Assembly: GCA_002286855.1 (NCBI GenBank)
Contig: NRSV01000003.1
Location: 1,432 to 65,431 of the forward strand
Direction of reading: 5' to 3'
Source: Bipolaris cookei
Taxonomy: Eukaryota > Ascomycota > Dothideomycetes > Pleosporales > Pleosporaceae
Length of the DNA: 64,000 nt
The notes beneath the pieces are model-generated. The model was not told the DNA's origin, made no database searches, and saw only the letters and a program-made list of their open reading frames with translations. Numbering within the stretch: position 1 is the first letter of the stretch; each line of letters starts with the position of its first letter. Below, one piece after another: positions 31,013 through 39,762 of the stretch. A program made the position numbers and the translations under genes.

Positions 31013-32296
31013 TCAAACTTCACAACGCCTTAACCCCGGCAAATCGATTAACCAAACCAACCCCCAAATCCTCGCTCTCGCCTCTGTCAACGTAGTCCAA
31101 AGCGAATAATTAACCGCGAATCTTGTAAAACCAGGATTTGCCACCCACCTCAACAACGCAGACGTCCGCGTCGGAATACGCACCCGATTCCGCGTATCAG
31201 GCGCTGGCATGGCTTCCGGGTCCTCAGCCAATGAGCGACGTCGCAACTCCTCCGCACTTATACCCTCCGCATCCGCCATTGTCCACCAAAAGAGCTTGCT
31301 AATCGGTTCTTCGCCGCCGAACAGCGCGTCATTGAATCCGTCTTGATTAGGCAGCGAATTCTGCAGGAACTTGAGGTAAGATTGCAGTGCGCGAACGACA
31401 TCGTTAGAGCGACAATCAGTAACTTGCTTGCTGTCTCTCCAGATACGGGACGTGTGGTAGGGATGGGATATTTCGCGGACGTTGCCTAGGTCGCCGAGGA
31501 GCCAGTCCGAGGGGCCTTGGACGAAGATGTTGGAGGGCTTGATGTCGTCGTGGCAGTAGCCTGCGTTGTGGGAGGCAGATAGGGTGGAGAGGAATCGGTT
31601 AAAGGCGGGCCGGTAGAGGGCGTCGATGGCGCGGTAGGATGTTGTAGTTGGATTAGTGGAGAGCTTCTGGGCGAGTGTGAGGAGGTTGCCGTCGTCGATG
31701 AGGGGGGTGACTAGGTGCCATTCTTCTCGACTACCGGGTGAGTTGGATGCCATGAAGTGGGCCTTGACGGGGAGGAAGCCGCTGTATCTTGGCTTTGAAT
31801 TTCCGGTATCGTCAGTTCCGTTGGCAGCTGTCGAAGTAGAGCCCCCAAAGTAGAGGGTTGCGGGTATTTCTGTCGGCCATCTGTCGGTTGGATAGCTAGC
31901 AGGAGCGCAGTTTCGGAAAGGACTTCTTGCTGAGTCGAAGGTCTTAATAACAGAGTCCTTGTAGACATACACACGTCCCTCCCAGCCGCTTCCCAGAAGC
32001 TTCCAATGCTCGCGGTTGTCTAGGAGATTTGCTCGTAATTGCGGATCTTCATTTTCTGGCCCCCATGAGCGTGTGTGAAGGTTGTGGATGCGGAGGCTGA
32101 AATTGGTCGCGACGTATTTCGCTCTCAGGTTGAAATTGGTCGCGACGTATTTCGCTCGTAGAGCTTCTCGGTTGACCAGGTAAAGGTGTTGCTGGTGAAG
32201 AAGCGCAACGATAAAGAATACAATGACAAGACGGTGGCGTACACGGTGAAATGTTCGCACTCTGGGGGATGTTAAGCTGAGAAAAAGATGCCCCAT
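31013..32296 (-). CDS. membrane-anchored protein kinase-like protein
   Basis: A 427-aa frame from the ATG at 32296. A hydrophobic segment at about residues 23-41 (HRLVIVFFIVALLHQQHLYL) preceded by basic residues suggests a type II signal anchor. The rest looks like a divergent kinase fold. It has a Gly-rich loop GSGWEGRV (about 102-109), candidate ATP Lys118 in SVIKTF, and the catalytic loop YCHDDIKPSNIF (Asp251, Lys253, Asn256). GDLG (268-271) stands where DFG is normal. Key catalytic residues therefore remain, although the sequence is atypical. An exact duplication of nine residues just after the anchor (AKYVATNF twice) is coded by a 33-bp tandem repeat. Target unknown. The long frame continues upstream to a TTG at 32365, which is not used as start. 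Confidence 0.75.
   Translation of the reverse strand: MGHLFLSLTSPRVRTFHRVRHRLVIVFFIVALLHQQHLYLVNREALRAKYVATNFNLRAKYVATNFSLRIHNLHTRSWGPENEDPQLRANLLDNREHWKLLGSGWEGRVYVYKDSVIKTFDSARSPFRNCAPASYPTDRWPTEIPATLYFGGSTSTAANGTDDTGNSKPRYSGFLPVKAHFMASNSPGSREEWHLVTPLIDDGNLLTLAQKLSTNPTTTSYRAIDALYRPAFNRFLSTLSASHNAGYCHDDIKPSNIFVQGPSDWLLGDLGNVREISHPYHTSRIWRDSKQVTDCRSNDVVRALQSYLKFLQNSLPNQDGFNDALFGGEEPISKLFWWTMADAEGISAEELRRRSLAEDPEAMPAPDTRNRVRIPTRTSALLRWVANPGFTRFAVNYSLWTTLTEARARIWGLVWLIDLPGLRRCEV
32098..32157. repeat. 33-bp period tandem duplication inside the kinase-like gene
   Basis: 27 identical nucleotides at 32098-32124 and 32131-32157, in frame (11 codons), duplicating LRAKYVATNF. The near-identity means a recent slippage or duplication, or a length-variable juxtamembrane segment. 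Confidence 0.9.
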
Positions 32297-33068
32297 GGAT
32301 ACTGATGTGAAAAGGAGTTGTGGAGACTGGGGCGGTGAGGTTTGGATGAAGAGGTGTACCCTCAACGGCTCGAGGAAACAAGGGAAAGCGCAGTCTCTGG
32401 ATGTTTGCTTGGGTAGTTATTGCCTGATTGCTCTTGTCGGTAGGTACAAGTTCGCAATGTGATGTGCTGACCCAAATTGTTCATTTAACAGGAAAGGAGT
32501 GGCTATCGTAAGCCTGTACAGCATTTTGGAATCCATAAATTTACCCAAAGAAATTGTTCTGCTTAGGGTATTACGCTTGTGACGTCGGTGATTGGGCGTG
32601 AACCACTTAATGATAGTAAGACTTGGCTTCTGGGAAGCAAGGAAGCAGAGAATTGGGTCGGCTCAGCCACAGCATAGCCGGCTTGCCTTGATGTGCTGCC
32701 ACAATGGAAGGTCGGCCATACTGCGCCAGTAGGCCTTATCAACTGAGGTCCACCACGATGCTAAGAAAGAATCATGTGTGTACAGAGTGTCATGTCTTAA
32801 TTTGAACCAATCAAGCACTCTGCAACTTGCTTGACACGGATGTTTAATGCCGTCCGCAAGCCTTCCAAGAGTCTGGCGCATGCACCATATAAGCTAGCGG
32901 CATCAAAGTGCCTTGGTGTCGTTAACAAAAGAGCCGGGGGTGACGTCAAGGATACGCCCCCGCAGCCGTCCAACCCCGGGTGACCCGCGCGATCAACTCT
33001 CAGGGTCCCGCATTCCCGTGCAAGCCTTGCCGTCTGATCTCACATCCTTGCACCACAAAATCACAGCC
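32297..33068. other. divergent promoter region, kinase-like gene and methyltransferase gene
   Basis: 770 bp with only short ORFs. Nothing specific recognised. Confidence 0.5.
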
Positions 33069-34027
33069 ATGACTACTGAAGCTCGTTCTGCGCAGAACAG
33101 AACACAGCTGATTGCGCATTTTGATGATTACAAGTAACGTCACAGCACAATGGGTATATTGAGCAGACTAAGCTAACGCTGAGTCAGAACCCGTGATGCG
33201 CAAAGCAACGGGTGGACCAAACTCTGGGAAAAAGACGAAGCGCACCTATGGGATCGCGGTAGACCTTCACCTGCATTGCAGTCGTTTCTAGAGACGCATC
33301 CGTACCGTGAGACGCTGTTCCGGGAGGGAGAGAAGCAAACACTCAAGGCATTTGTCCCTGTATGTAAAGGTGGCCCTCGACAAGACCCATTAACACAAGC
33401 AGAGGTGACTCAATTCCCATAGGGCTGCGGTAAAGGCCACGATGTCCCTCTGCTGGCACGCTACGGCTATCAAGTATGGGGCCTTGAGGTCTCGCAAACA
33501 GCAGTCGATACTGCCAACGAAAACATCAAGACTCAGCTGAATGGTTCTACTACCCATGGTACTGCAGAAGTGGTTCTTGGGGACTTTTTCCAAAAGGGGT
33601 ACGAGGACCAGTTTGGAGCGGATTTCCAGGGTTTCGATCTCATCTATGACTACACGGTATGTCGCGTGATGAGGATTGCAAAGACACGTGCTGACGATGC
33701 TAGTTTCTTTGTGCTTTGCTGCCGGAGATGCGAAAGGATTGGGCTGAGCGCATCAAGAGTCTTTTGGCGCCGACGGGCGTGCTTGTGTGCCTTGAGTTTC
33801 CCATGTGGAAGCCGCTCAAGGCACAGGGTCCGCCCTGGGGTCTTAATGGCGTGCATTGGAATTTGCTGGCTGACGGTGGAGACGGCACGGTTGATGAGTC
33901 TGGAAAGCTTTTTAGTGGTGGGAAAGACCAGGGCAGCTTTGAAAGAGTTGTGTACTGGAAGCCTCCCGAGTCGTTTGAGCAGAGCCGTGGCGAGGACATG
34001 ATTAGTGTGTGGAAACTGAAGCAGTAG
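33069..34027 (+). CDS. SAM-dependent methyltransferase, thiopurine/thiol methyltransferase type
   Basis: Class I methyltransferase related to TPMT/thiol and halide methyltransferases, which transfer methyl from S-adenosylmethionine to small thiols or halides. Four exons: 33069-33133, 33188-33359, 33423-33656 and 33704-34027, giving 264 aa; all introns are GT..AG and the frame closes. Motif I is visible across the second intron as FVP-GCGKGHDVPLLARYGYQVWGLE. The family blocks SNGWTKLWEKDEAHLWDRG, DLIYDYTFLCALLPEMRKDW and LVCLEFPMWKPL follow. The start gives MTTEARSAQNRTQL; no targeting signal, so cytosolic. The natural substrate cannot be told from sequence. Confidence 0.9.
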
Positions 34028-34274
34028 GTTGTTGGTGATTGAATAAGTTGTAGACATATCGACCTTCTGGGTATCTATGCATATTTGTATGGGAGAGCTT
34101 GTTATAAGGTTGTTAAGAATATATCTTGAGTGGAAGTAATGTAAGGCTTCTGGCGTCAAGATTCTTCTTGGTTGGTTTTCGCAGATAGAGAGACAGGATA
34201 CGCTAGACAGTAACGTGGTGAAGTAGAATAATACTTTCTTACTAGTTACTTTACTTAACAAGATTATTACTCGT
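34028..34274. other. 3' flank of methyltransferase gene up to the pogo insertion
   Basis: AT-rich, no feature other than the TA target of the element at 34275-34276. Confidence 0.5.
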
Positions 34275-34276
34275 TA

Positions 34277-36395
34277 ACGTCTGGGATGGGCGAGTTTGCC
34301 ACGATGCCAAGATCCCACCAACTTTGACTATTACTTGATTATTACACACGATGTCTCAACACCACAACTTGAAAAACTCTTTAAAAGAATTCCAAATACA
34401 GCTTGCGTTACAGGCTATCTAACGCGACGCGACATTATCACTACAAGAGGCAGCGCGTCTATACAACGTCTCTCATCAAACGCTTAGCAATCGACGTGCT
34501 GGAAAGCTTTCTCGACGTGATACTAAACATAACTCAATGAGGCTGCTTGTGACAGAAGAGGAGACGATTTTTGACTATGTTCTGGACATTTACTGGGGAG
34601 GATTTCCAGTACGCCTCTCTACTGTCAAAGATCTAGCTGATTCTTTGCTGGCTGCTCGCAACCGTGAGCCTGTTGGCCAAAACTGGGCTAAGTCCTTTGT
34701 AAAGCGTCAGTCAGAGCTTCAAACAAAGTCCAACCGAAAGTACAACGATAAGAGAGCTCTTTGTAAAGATCCTGGGCTTGTACGGGGCTGGTTCCGCCTT
34801 GTACAGAATACTAAAGCCAAGTATGGGATCCAGGACGACAACATGTACAACTTTGACAAGACGGGCTTTATGATGGGCATGCACAACGCATTAGTAGTAG
34901 TTATAGCTTCTGAGCATCGATCAAAGCCGAAATCCTTACAACAGGGCGACCGGGAGTGGGTTACCAGCGTGGTTTGTGTCAGCGCAGCTGGCTGGGCGAT
35001 CCCACCCTTGATCATCTTTCAAGGCAAGCAACACCTCTCTGCTTGGTATAAGGAGGATAGTCTACCTCGAGATTGGATTCTCGCAGTCTCTGAGAATGGC
35101 TGGACAATGAACGAGCTTGGCCTGAAGTGGTTGGAGCACTTTGACAGGCATACGAAAGAGCGTAGTATTGGAGGCTATCGTCTACTTATTCTTGACGGTC
35201 ACGGAAGCCACAACTCGCTCGAGTTCCAGCAATACTGCAAGGAGGCAAAGACTATTACTCTATGCATGCCTCCGCACTCTTCTCATCTACTATAGCCACT
35301 TGATGTGGGCTGCTTTTCGCCTTTGAATAGGGCGTATGGGCGCCAAACCGAGGAGATGATACCTAATGGGATTAACCATATGACGAAGATTGAGTTCTTC
35401 CCAGCCTTCCGGTAGGCCTATAGCAAGAATATTACAAAACACAATATCTTAGGAAGGTTTCGAGGCGCCGGCTTAGTCCCACATAACCCAGAGGTGGTGA
35501 TATCGAAGCTCGACATCAAGCTACGGACGCCAACACTACCTGCTGCAGAAGATCTGCGCTGGCTGTCGCAAACCCCAAGCAACACCCTAGAACTCGGGTC
35601 GCAATCGACGCTTGTAAAGCAGAGGATTCAGAGGTATATAGACAGTTCGCCAACAAGTATGGTGGTTGCTCTTGAAAAGCTGGCTAAAGGCGCTGCGATT
35701 ATTGCGTACAAGCTGGTGTTGTCGCAAAAGCGCAACGCTGAGCTTGAAGCAGCTAATGAAGCCGCCACGCGACGAAAATTGCATAAAAGAAAGCAAGTTC
35801 AGAAGGAAGGGACTCTAATAGTAGAGAAGGGAGAGCGGTCAGCAGCTCTAAGCGAGTTTGGGGCGCCTAGTGATGGGAAGAAGGTAAAGAAGAGAGCGCG
35901 CGCTGTGGGTGAGCCGTCGCAAAGGCACTGTAGACGCTGCAGCGAGGGAGAGCATAATACGCGCACATGTAAGCAAGTAGAAACGATAGATTCTGAATAG
36001 AATAGCCTGCTACGACTTCTGTTTACTATTGTGGCTGTGTTGTAATAGTCTTTAATGTCAGGGGATTGGCCCAGGCTGCCTTGTTCGAGGTCTTTGGGAT
36101 GGCCACGGCTACGCCAAGAGTCCTAATATCGATAGACAAATAACTGCGCACGGACGAAAAGCGCCAACTTTACACGCGTTTTGCATACGCTATAGAGGCT
36201 CGATTTAGAAAATAAGAGCTAGACAAAGTAGAGACTAGTTTTACAAGTCATTTCATGCAGGCTTTAGGGTGTGCAGGTCTATAAGAGCCAAGATCGATTT
36301 TGTCTGTCAGTAATAGGTTGATAGTTGTGATGTTTGGTGGGGTCTTGACATCGTGGCAAACTCGCCCGTCCGGCAAACTCGCCTATTCCAGATGT
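34277..36395 (+). mobile_element. pogo-like DNA transposon, complete with TIRs, transposase dead
   Basis: 2,119-bp element flanked by TA at 34275-34276 and 36396-36397. The ends are inverted: the 5' end starts ACGTCTGGGATGGGCGAGTT, and the 3' end read backwards starts ACATCTGGAATAGGCGAGTT. The 3' end carries the GGGCGAGTTTGCC unit twice, the 5' end once. Beyond it, ACGATGYCAAGAYCCCACCAA is shared, so the total terminal similarity is about 45 nt. TA targets and a pogo-type transposase place it in the Tc1/mariner superfamily. The interior holds one broken transposase gene (separate entry). Confidence 0.9.
34351..36000 (+). pseudogene. pogo transposase with three in-frame stops
   Basis: One frame of 549 sense codons, from ATG 34351 (MSQHHNLKNSLKEFQI..) to TAG 35998, interrupted by TAA 34420, TAG 35293 and TAG 35413. 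An N-terminal helix-turn-helix region is followed by the CENP-B-type GQNWAKSFVKR block. The catalytic Asp lies in MYNFDKTGF and the second in LLILDGHGSH. The third region reads SSHLL-stop-PLDVGCFSPLN. The second pogo copy in this window has CAG (Gln) where TAG 35293 stands, so this is a C-to-T change. A C-terminal zinc knuckle, CRRCSEGEHNTRTC, is intact. Confidence 0.88.
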
Positions 36396-36397
36396 TA

Positions 36398-36557
36398 GTC
36401 TATAGCAATATAGATTAGTGCTTGTCAAAATCCCCGGTTACATCCATAACTCTTTTCCACTACGAATCGCTAAACAACCTCACGGAACACTAGCGTAAAT
36501 TTCACCGGCCCTAGCAAGGACCTGGACAGAGAAGTATAGATCCAGACCCCGTATAAC
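36398..36557. other. short spacer between pogo element and inverted-repeat element
   Basis: 160 bp of AT-moderate sequence; contains CACTAGCGT at 36488, also present just right of the next element. Confidence 0.4.
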
Positions 36558-36703
36558 ACGCTGCCGGTTTCTGTTTGTATTAGCACTCGGCCAAAGTACG
36601 CCCATTATGCTAGGCCGTGCGTTACGCTAGGCTATATGATATTCACAGCTGGCGCAAAGCGAAAGTCGGAAAACTCCTAATTAGGTCTTTCTAAACTTGA
36701 TCT
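36558..36703 (+). repeat. left 146-bp inverted arm
   Basis: Pairs with 37729-37874. Begins ACGCTGCCGGTTTCTG and ends AACTTGATCT. Confidence 0.9.
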
Positions 36704-37728
36704 CTAACAAATTCTTGGCTAGTAGTGGATCCGAAGTGAAGCCACGAATCAGCTCTTAAGAGCTGATTTTAGGATTTGGCGTATAATAACAGACTATATA
36801 GCTAGGATCACCCTATATTCCTATGAAATCTATGAAAAAGGAGTGCGTATTGAGTTTTACTATACAAGTAATCTAAAATTACACCACTTTACATATAGTA
36901 ATACAATTTGCTATTTTCCTTGTTGTTTTAAACACAGTAATGGACCTTGGAGGGAATAAGGATGAACAAAAAGCGTAAGATGGGGGATATGTAGGCAATG
37001 AAGTGTTTTCCTAGTCATGGGACTAAGAAATACGTGAATTCTGATTAATTTCTAGATGTCGAAGTGGGGCTGTGGCTGAACGGACTGTAACTTATTCTGC
37101 ACAGGTCTAGTGTGAGGCCGACTTCACACAGTGAAAGTGAACGAATGGGGGAGAGCAACGATCTATTTGAGGTACGAAAATAGCAGACGCCGAGCTAACT
37201 GCAGGAAATCCCTATATAATATATTAGAGAGAAAGAGCTAACTATAGTAGAAGATTGGCTAAGTTTGCCGAAAGTAAGTAGCTTGCTTGAGCAAAGCTAG
37301 CGTAGGCAAATAGCTTGAGCAGCAATCAAACTGATGCTCTAGTAGCTTGTTACGTCTGCAGCTTGTCAAGCTAGAAGCAAAGAGCAAAGAGCAAAGAGCA
37401 AAGTAAGAGAACTGTGGCAAAAGGTGACGTATGCGACAGCTGCGTAAGCCTTCTGGACCTGAGACCTTACATCTAGCTACATACCTTTACATTTAGCCTG
37501 TGTAGCTCACATTCTCTAATTAAATTTCTACCCTGAATTTGAAGCATTGCGCTAGCTTCAAAGATCGATCCAAACCCTATGCTCTAGGGTCCAGGCTTGC
37601 TCAGAGGTTGATACGTCTAGTATTCTAAGCTTCCGATTCTTTCTTTAGAAATAGATTCAATCAACTAGATCATTCTACGAACTTAGTGAACTAGCCTATT
37701 ATACTCCCGACTTCAATGATAAATCTAC

Positions 37729-37874
37729 AGATCAAGTTTAGAAAGACCTAATTAGGAGTTTTCCGACTTTCGCTTTGCGCCAGCCGTAAATATCATATAG
37801 CCTAGCGTAACGCACGGCCTAGCATAATGGGCGTACTTTGGCCGAGTGCTAATACAAACAGAAACTGGCAGCGT
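37729..37874 (-). repeat. right 146-bp inverted arm
   Basis: Reverse complement of the left arm, with transitions in GCCAGTTT versus GCCGGTTT and in ATTTACGG versus ATTCACAG. Confidence 0.9.
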
Positions 37875-37964
37875 TCACTAGCGTTATTATGGAACTAAGA
37901 AGGCACTCCTGTTTATGGATAAGTCTACTAGTTTATATTTGGTAAAGGTTAAGAGGTGGTATTC

Positions 37965-37976
37965 AATATAAATACT
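37965..37976 (+). promoter_or_regulatory. TATA-like box upstream of the eight-cysteine gene
   Basis: AATATAAATACT, about 85 bp before the ATG at 38056, followed by a CT/AC-rich leader ending in CTATATC-ATG. The right arm of the inverted-repeat element ends only about 90 bp further upstream. Confidence 0.5.
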
Positions 37977-38055
37977 TGTAGTTATTCTGTCTAGCAAAAG
38001 AGACTTATACAACTATCATCTACACCTCCTCTTATCACCTATAACTACCTATATC

Positions 38056-38425
38056 ATGAAACTTGCTCTTATTATCGCTGCTATCGCTGCTGTTTCATCA
38101 GCTGCCGCTGTTTTTCCTTATAAACCCTTTGAGAAGAGAGAGTGTATTCTTAACGGATGTAAGCAAGTGTCTTGATAATCATTCTTAGCTGCTAATCAAA
38201 ACAGTCTCGTGCCCTACAGCTGAGGGCGAGGACTGTTGCCCTGGAAGTGTTTGTACAGGTAGGAAGAACTTAACGCTACCTATCTTATAAGATACTAATA
38301 CTATAGTAGCTGTCGTATGTAGTAACCTAGACTCAGCAACATGTGAACCTATTGGCACAACATGTATTGTAAGTAGTTGAGTGTGTGTGAAGTATTGTGT
38401 ATTCTGATGTGTATCATAGGATTAA
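38056..38425 (+). CDS. small secreted eight-cysteine peptide precursor (candidate effector)
   Basis: Invisible as a long ORF because it is cut by introns. Exons 38056-38158, 38205-38258, 38307-38368 and probably 38420-38425 code about 74 aa; if the last intron is not used, the frame stops at 38380 with 76 aa. The intron borders are GTAAGC..ACAG with CTAAT, GTAGGA..ATAG with a perfect TACTAAT branch, and GTAAGT..ATAG. The product has a signal peptide (MKLALIIAAIAAVSSAAA), a short pro-segment ending in the Kex2-type site KR (27-28), and a mature part of about 46 residues. Its cysteines lie at 30, 37, 45, 46, 51, 57, 65 and 72, including a CCPGS core. The spacing C-x6-C-x7-CC-x4-C-x5-C-x7-C-x6-C resembles knottin-like folds. 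It lies between mobile elements. Function unknown; effector or antimicrobial role is inference. Confidence 0.75.
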
Positions 38426-39027
38426 GTTTAAATACAGCGTTGTTAGTCAGTGAGTAACCACGTGACTATACATGGTATTTCTGGGCTTACATGTATTAGC
38501 TAGTAAGACCTAGGTGCTGGGGATGCGTTGAATGTTGAACATGTTGAATAGGCTTGTTAAGAAGTAGGGCTCTAGTTAAGGCCTATGCATAAGGCCAAGA
38601 AAAAGAAGAAAAGCCCCTAAGACGACGCTTTAGGTGACAGCAACAATCAATAACCCTTTTCAACCCTATACATTCAAGACCCATCAAATCTAACAGAAGT
38701 AATGATTTAGATGCTTTATTGCTCCTTGTTACCTCACTTACCTAATAGTTCTACCTACTGCGTATAATATATTACAAAGACCTAGAGCATATATGTGTAA
38801 GGAGCTGCGCTCCGGGGGCAATCGCGACGTATACAAGATGTCGCAGCCTATGCAAGGCTGCAGAAGCAACAACTTTAGCTAAGCCGAAGCAACAAGCCAC
38901 TATAACAGCAACAAGGATGCATAGCCTTAACAAGGAAATAAGTAATAACTATACACCACACATAAATAAAGACGGTAGATAGCAGACACAATACAAATTA
39001 ATTTTTTCACCGCACCCACGCCTATGA
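38426..39027. other. repeat-island filler sequence
   Basis: AT-rich, no frame or repeat recognised; probably decayed element sequence. A small hairpin GGAGCTGCGCTCC occurs near 38803. Confidence 0.4.
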
Positions 39028-39032
39028 CACAA

Positions 39033-39295
39033 TGTGATAGGCTAGAGCCTAGTTGGTGTGTTGTACCTCGATGGAATCTCGGCCTGCTCCTAAAATCCGG
39101 ATGCCACCTAGAGCTCCGAGTCTCGCCGAGACTCGGTGCGCTCTGACCGACAACCGGAGCGACTAGGTCTTATCGACTCGATTGTGCAGGGGCAGCTAGC
39201 ACTGTATATAGATAGCTACGTAGCTCAGAAGCTCAGTTCTCTATCGAATACAATCTTGTTACCAGGCATCGGCAACCTTTGCGCAGCCTCTCACA
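39033..39295. mobile_element. solo LTR of an LTR retrotransposon
   Basis: 263 bp beginning TGTGA and ending TCACA, the inverted short ends typical of LTRs. It is flanked by a perfect 5-bp direct repeat CACAA (39028-39032 and 39296-39300), as made by integrase. A TATA-like TGTATATAGATAG lies near 39206, where an LTR promoter is expected. A perfect 10-bp hairpin (39116-39125 with 39127-39136) is inside. No internal domain is present, so it is a recombination remnant. Whether gypsy or copia cannot be told. Confidence 0.75.
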
Positions 39296-39300
39296 CACAA

Positions 39301-39662
39301 CATTTTACAAGTAACAAGACTAAGTAGATGTCTTATGTTGTTTCATGCGTGGTACTTCGTGGGATATCATGGGATTCCATGGGACACACGCAAGTTGTAT
39401 TATGGTGGTATTTCGCCAAGACCGTAGGACGCGGGGCGCTCATGCGTCATTGGTCCTGTATGCCTTCGTTCTTTGATATGGGCTCCTTCCTTCCTTCTTT
39501 CCATATATTTGCGCTGTCCCTCTCTTCAGGTTCGTAACAAAGGGCTGGTTGACTTTCCTAGATTGGATAAGGCTTGCGTAGATTTGTAGAAAGAATGTAT
39601 AGAACATCTAGAACCGTAAAAAACAGTCACTGAGAGTTGAAATTAGCATAAGCTTATCCACA
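39301..39662. other. spacer between solo LTR and second pogo element
   Basis: A 69-codon ORF (39328-39537) without recognisable features; otherwise nothing. Confidence 0.4.
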
Positions 39663-39675
39663 TATTGTGGTTCAC

Positions 39676-39726
39676 AAGCGAGCGGGCTACCCAAGCGAGC
39701 GGGCCACCTAAGCGAGCGGGCCACTT
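39676..39726. repeat. three 17-bp subterminal tandem repeats of the pogo element
   Basis: Three copies differing by one or two bases, the first overlapping the TIR. Confidence 0.85.
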
Positions 39727-39762
39727 TCCACCGGCGCGTCAACACCAACACAATAACGCGTG

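Larger units (their letters stand above)
36558..37874. mobile_element. non-autonomous element with 146-bp terminal inverted repeats
   Basis: The arms 36558-36703 and 37729-37874 are reverse complements with only about three mismatches in 146 bp, all transitions. They enclose about 1 kb with no coding frame, AT-rich, with short tandem AGCAAAG repeats near 37373-37400. The arm outer end is ACGCTGCC. This is the structure of a MITE-like or deleted TIR element. No convincing target duplication could be found, so family and exact outer limits are open; the outer flanks share a further ATAAC after a small gap. Confidence 0.75.

Noticed and set aside
37373..37400. AGCAAAG tandem units as a CRISPR-like or regulatory array
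   Set aside because: Only four short imperfect copies inside a mobile element; simple slippage repeat in a eukaryote.
36488..37884. CACTAGCGT as a 9-bp target duplication of a Mutator-like element
   Set aside because: The left copy lies 61 bp outside the inverted arm while the right copy starts next to it, so the two do not flank the same element ends.
39328..39537. 69-codon ORF right of the solo LTR as a second small secreted protein
   Set aside because: The N-terminus is weakly hydrophobic, but there is no clear signal cleavage site and no ordered cysteines.
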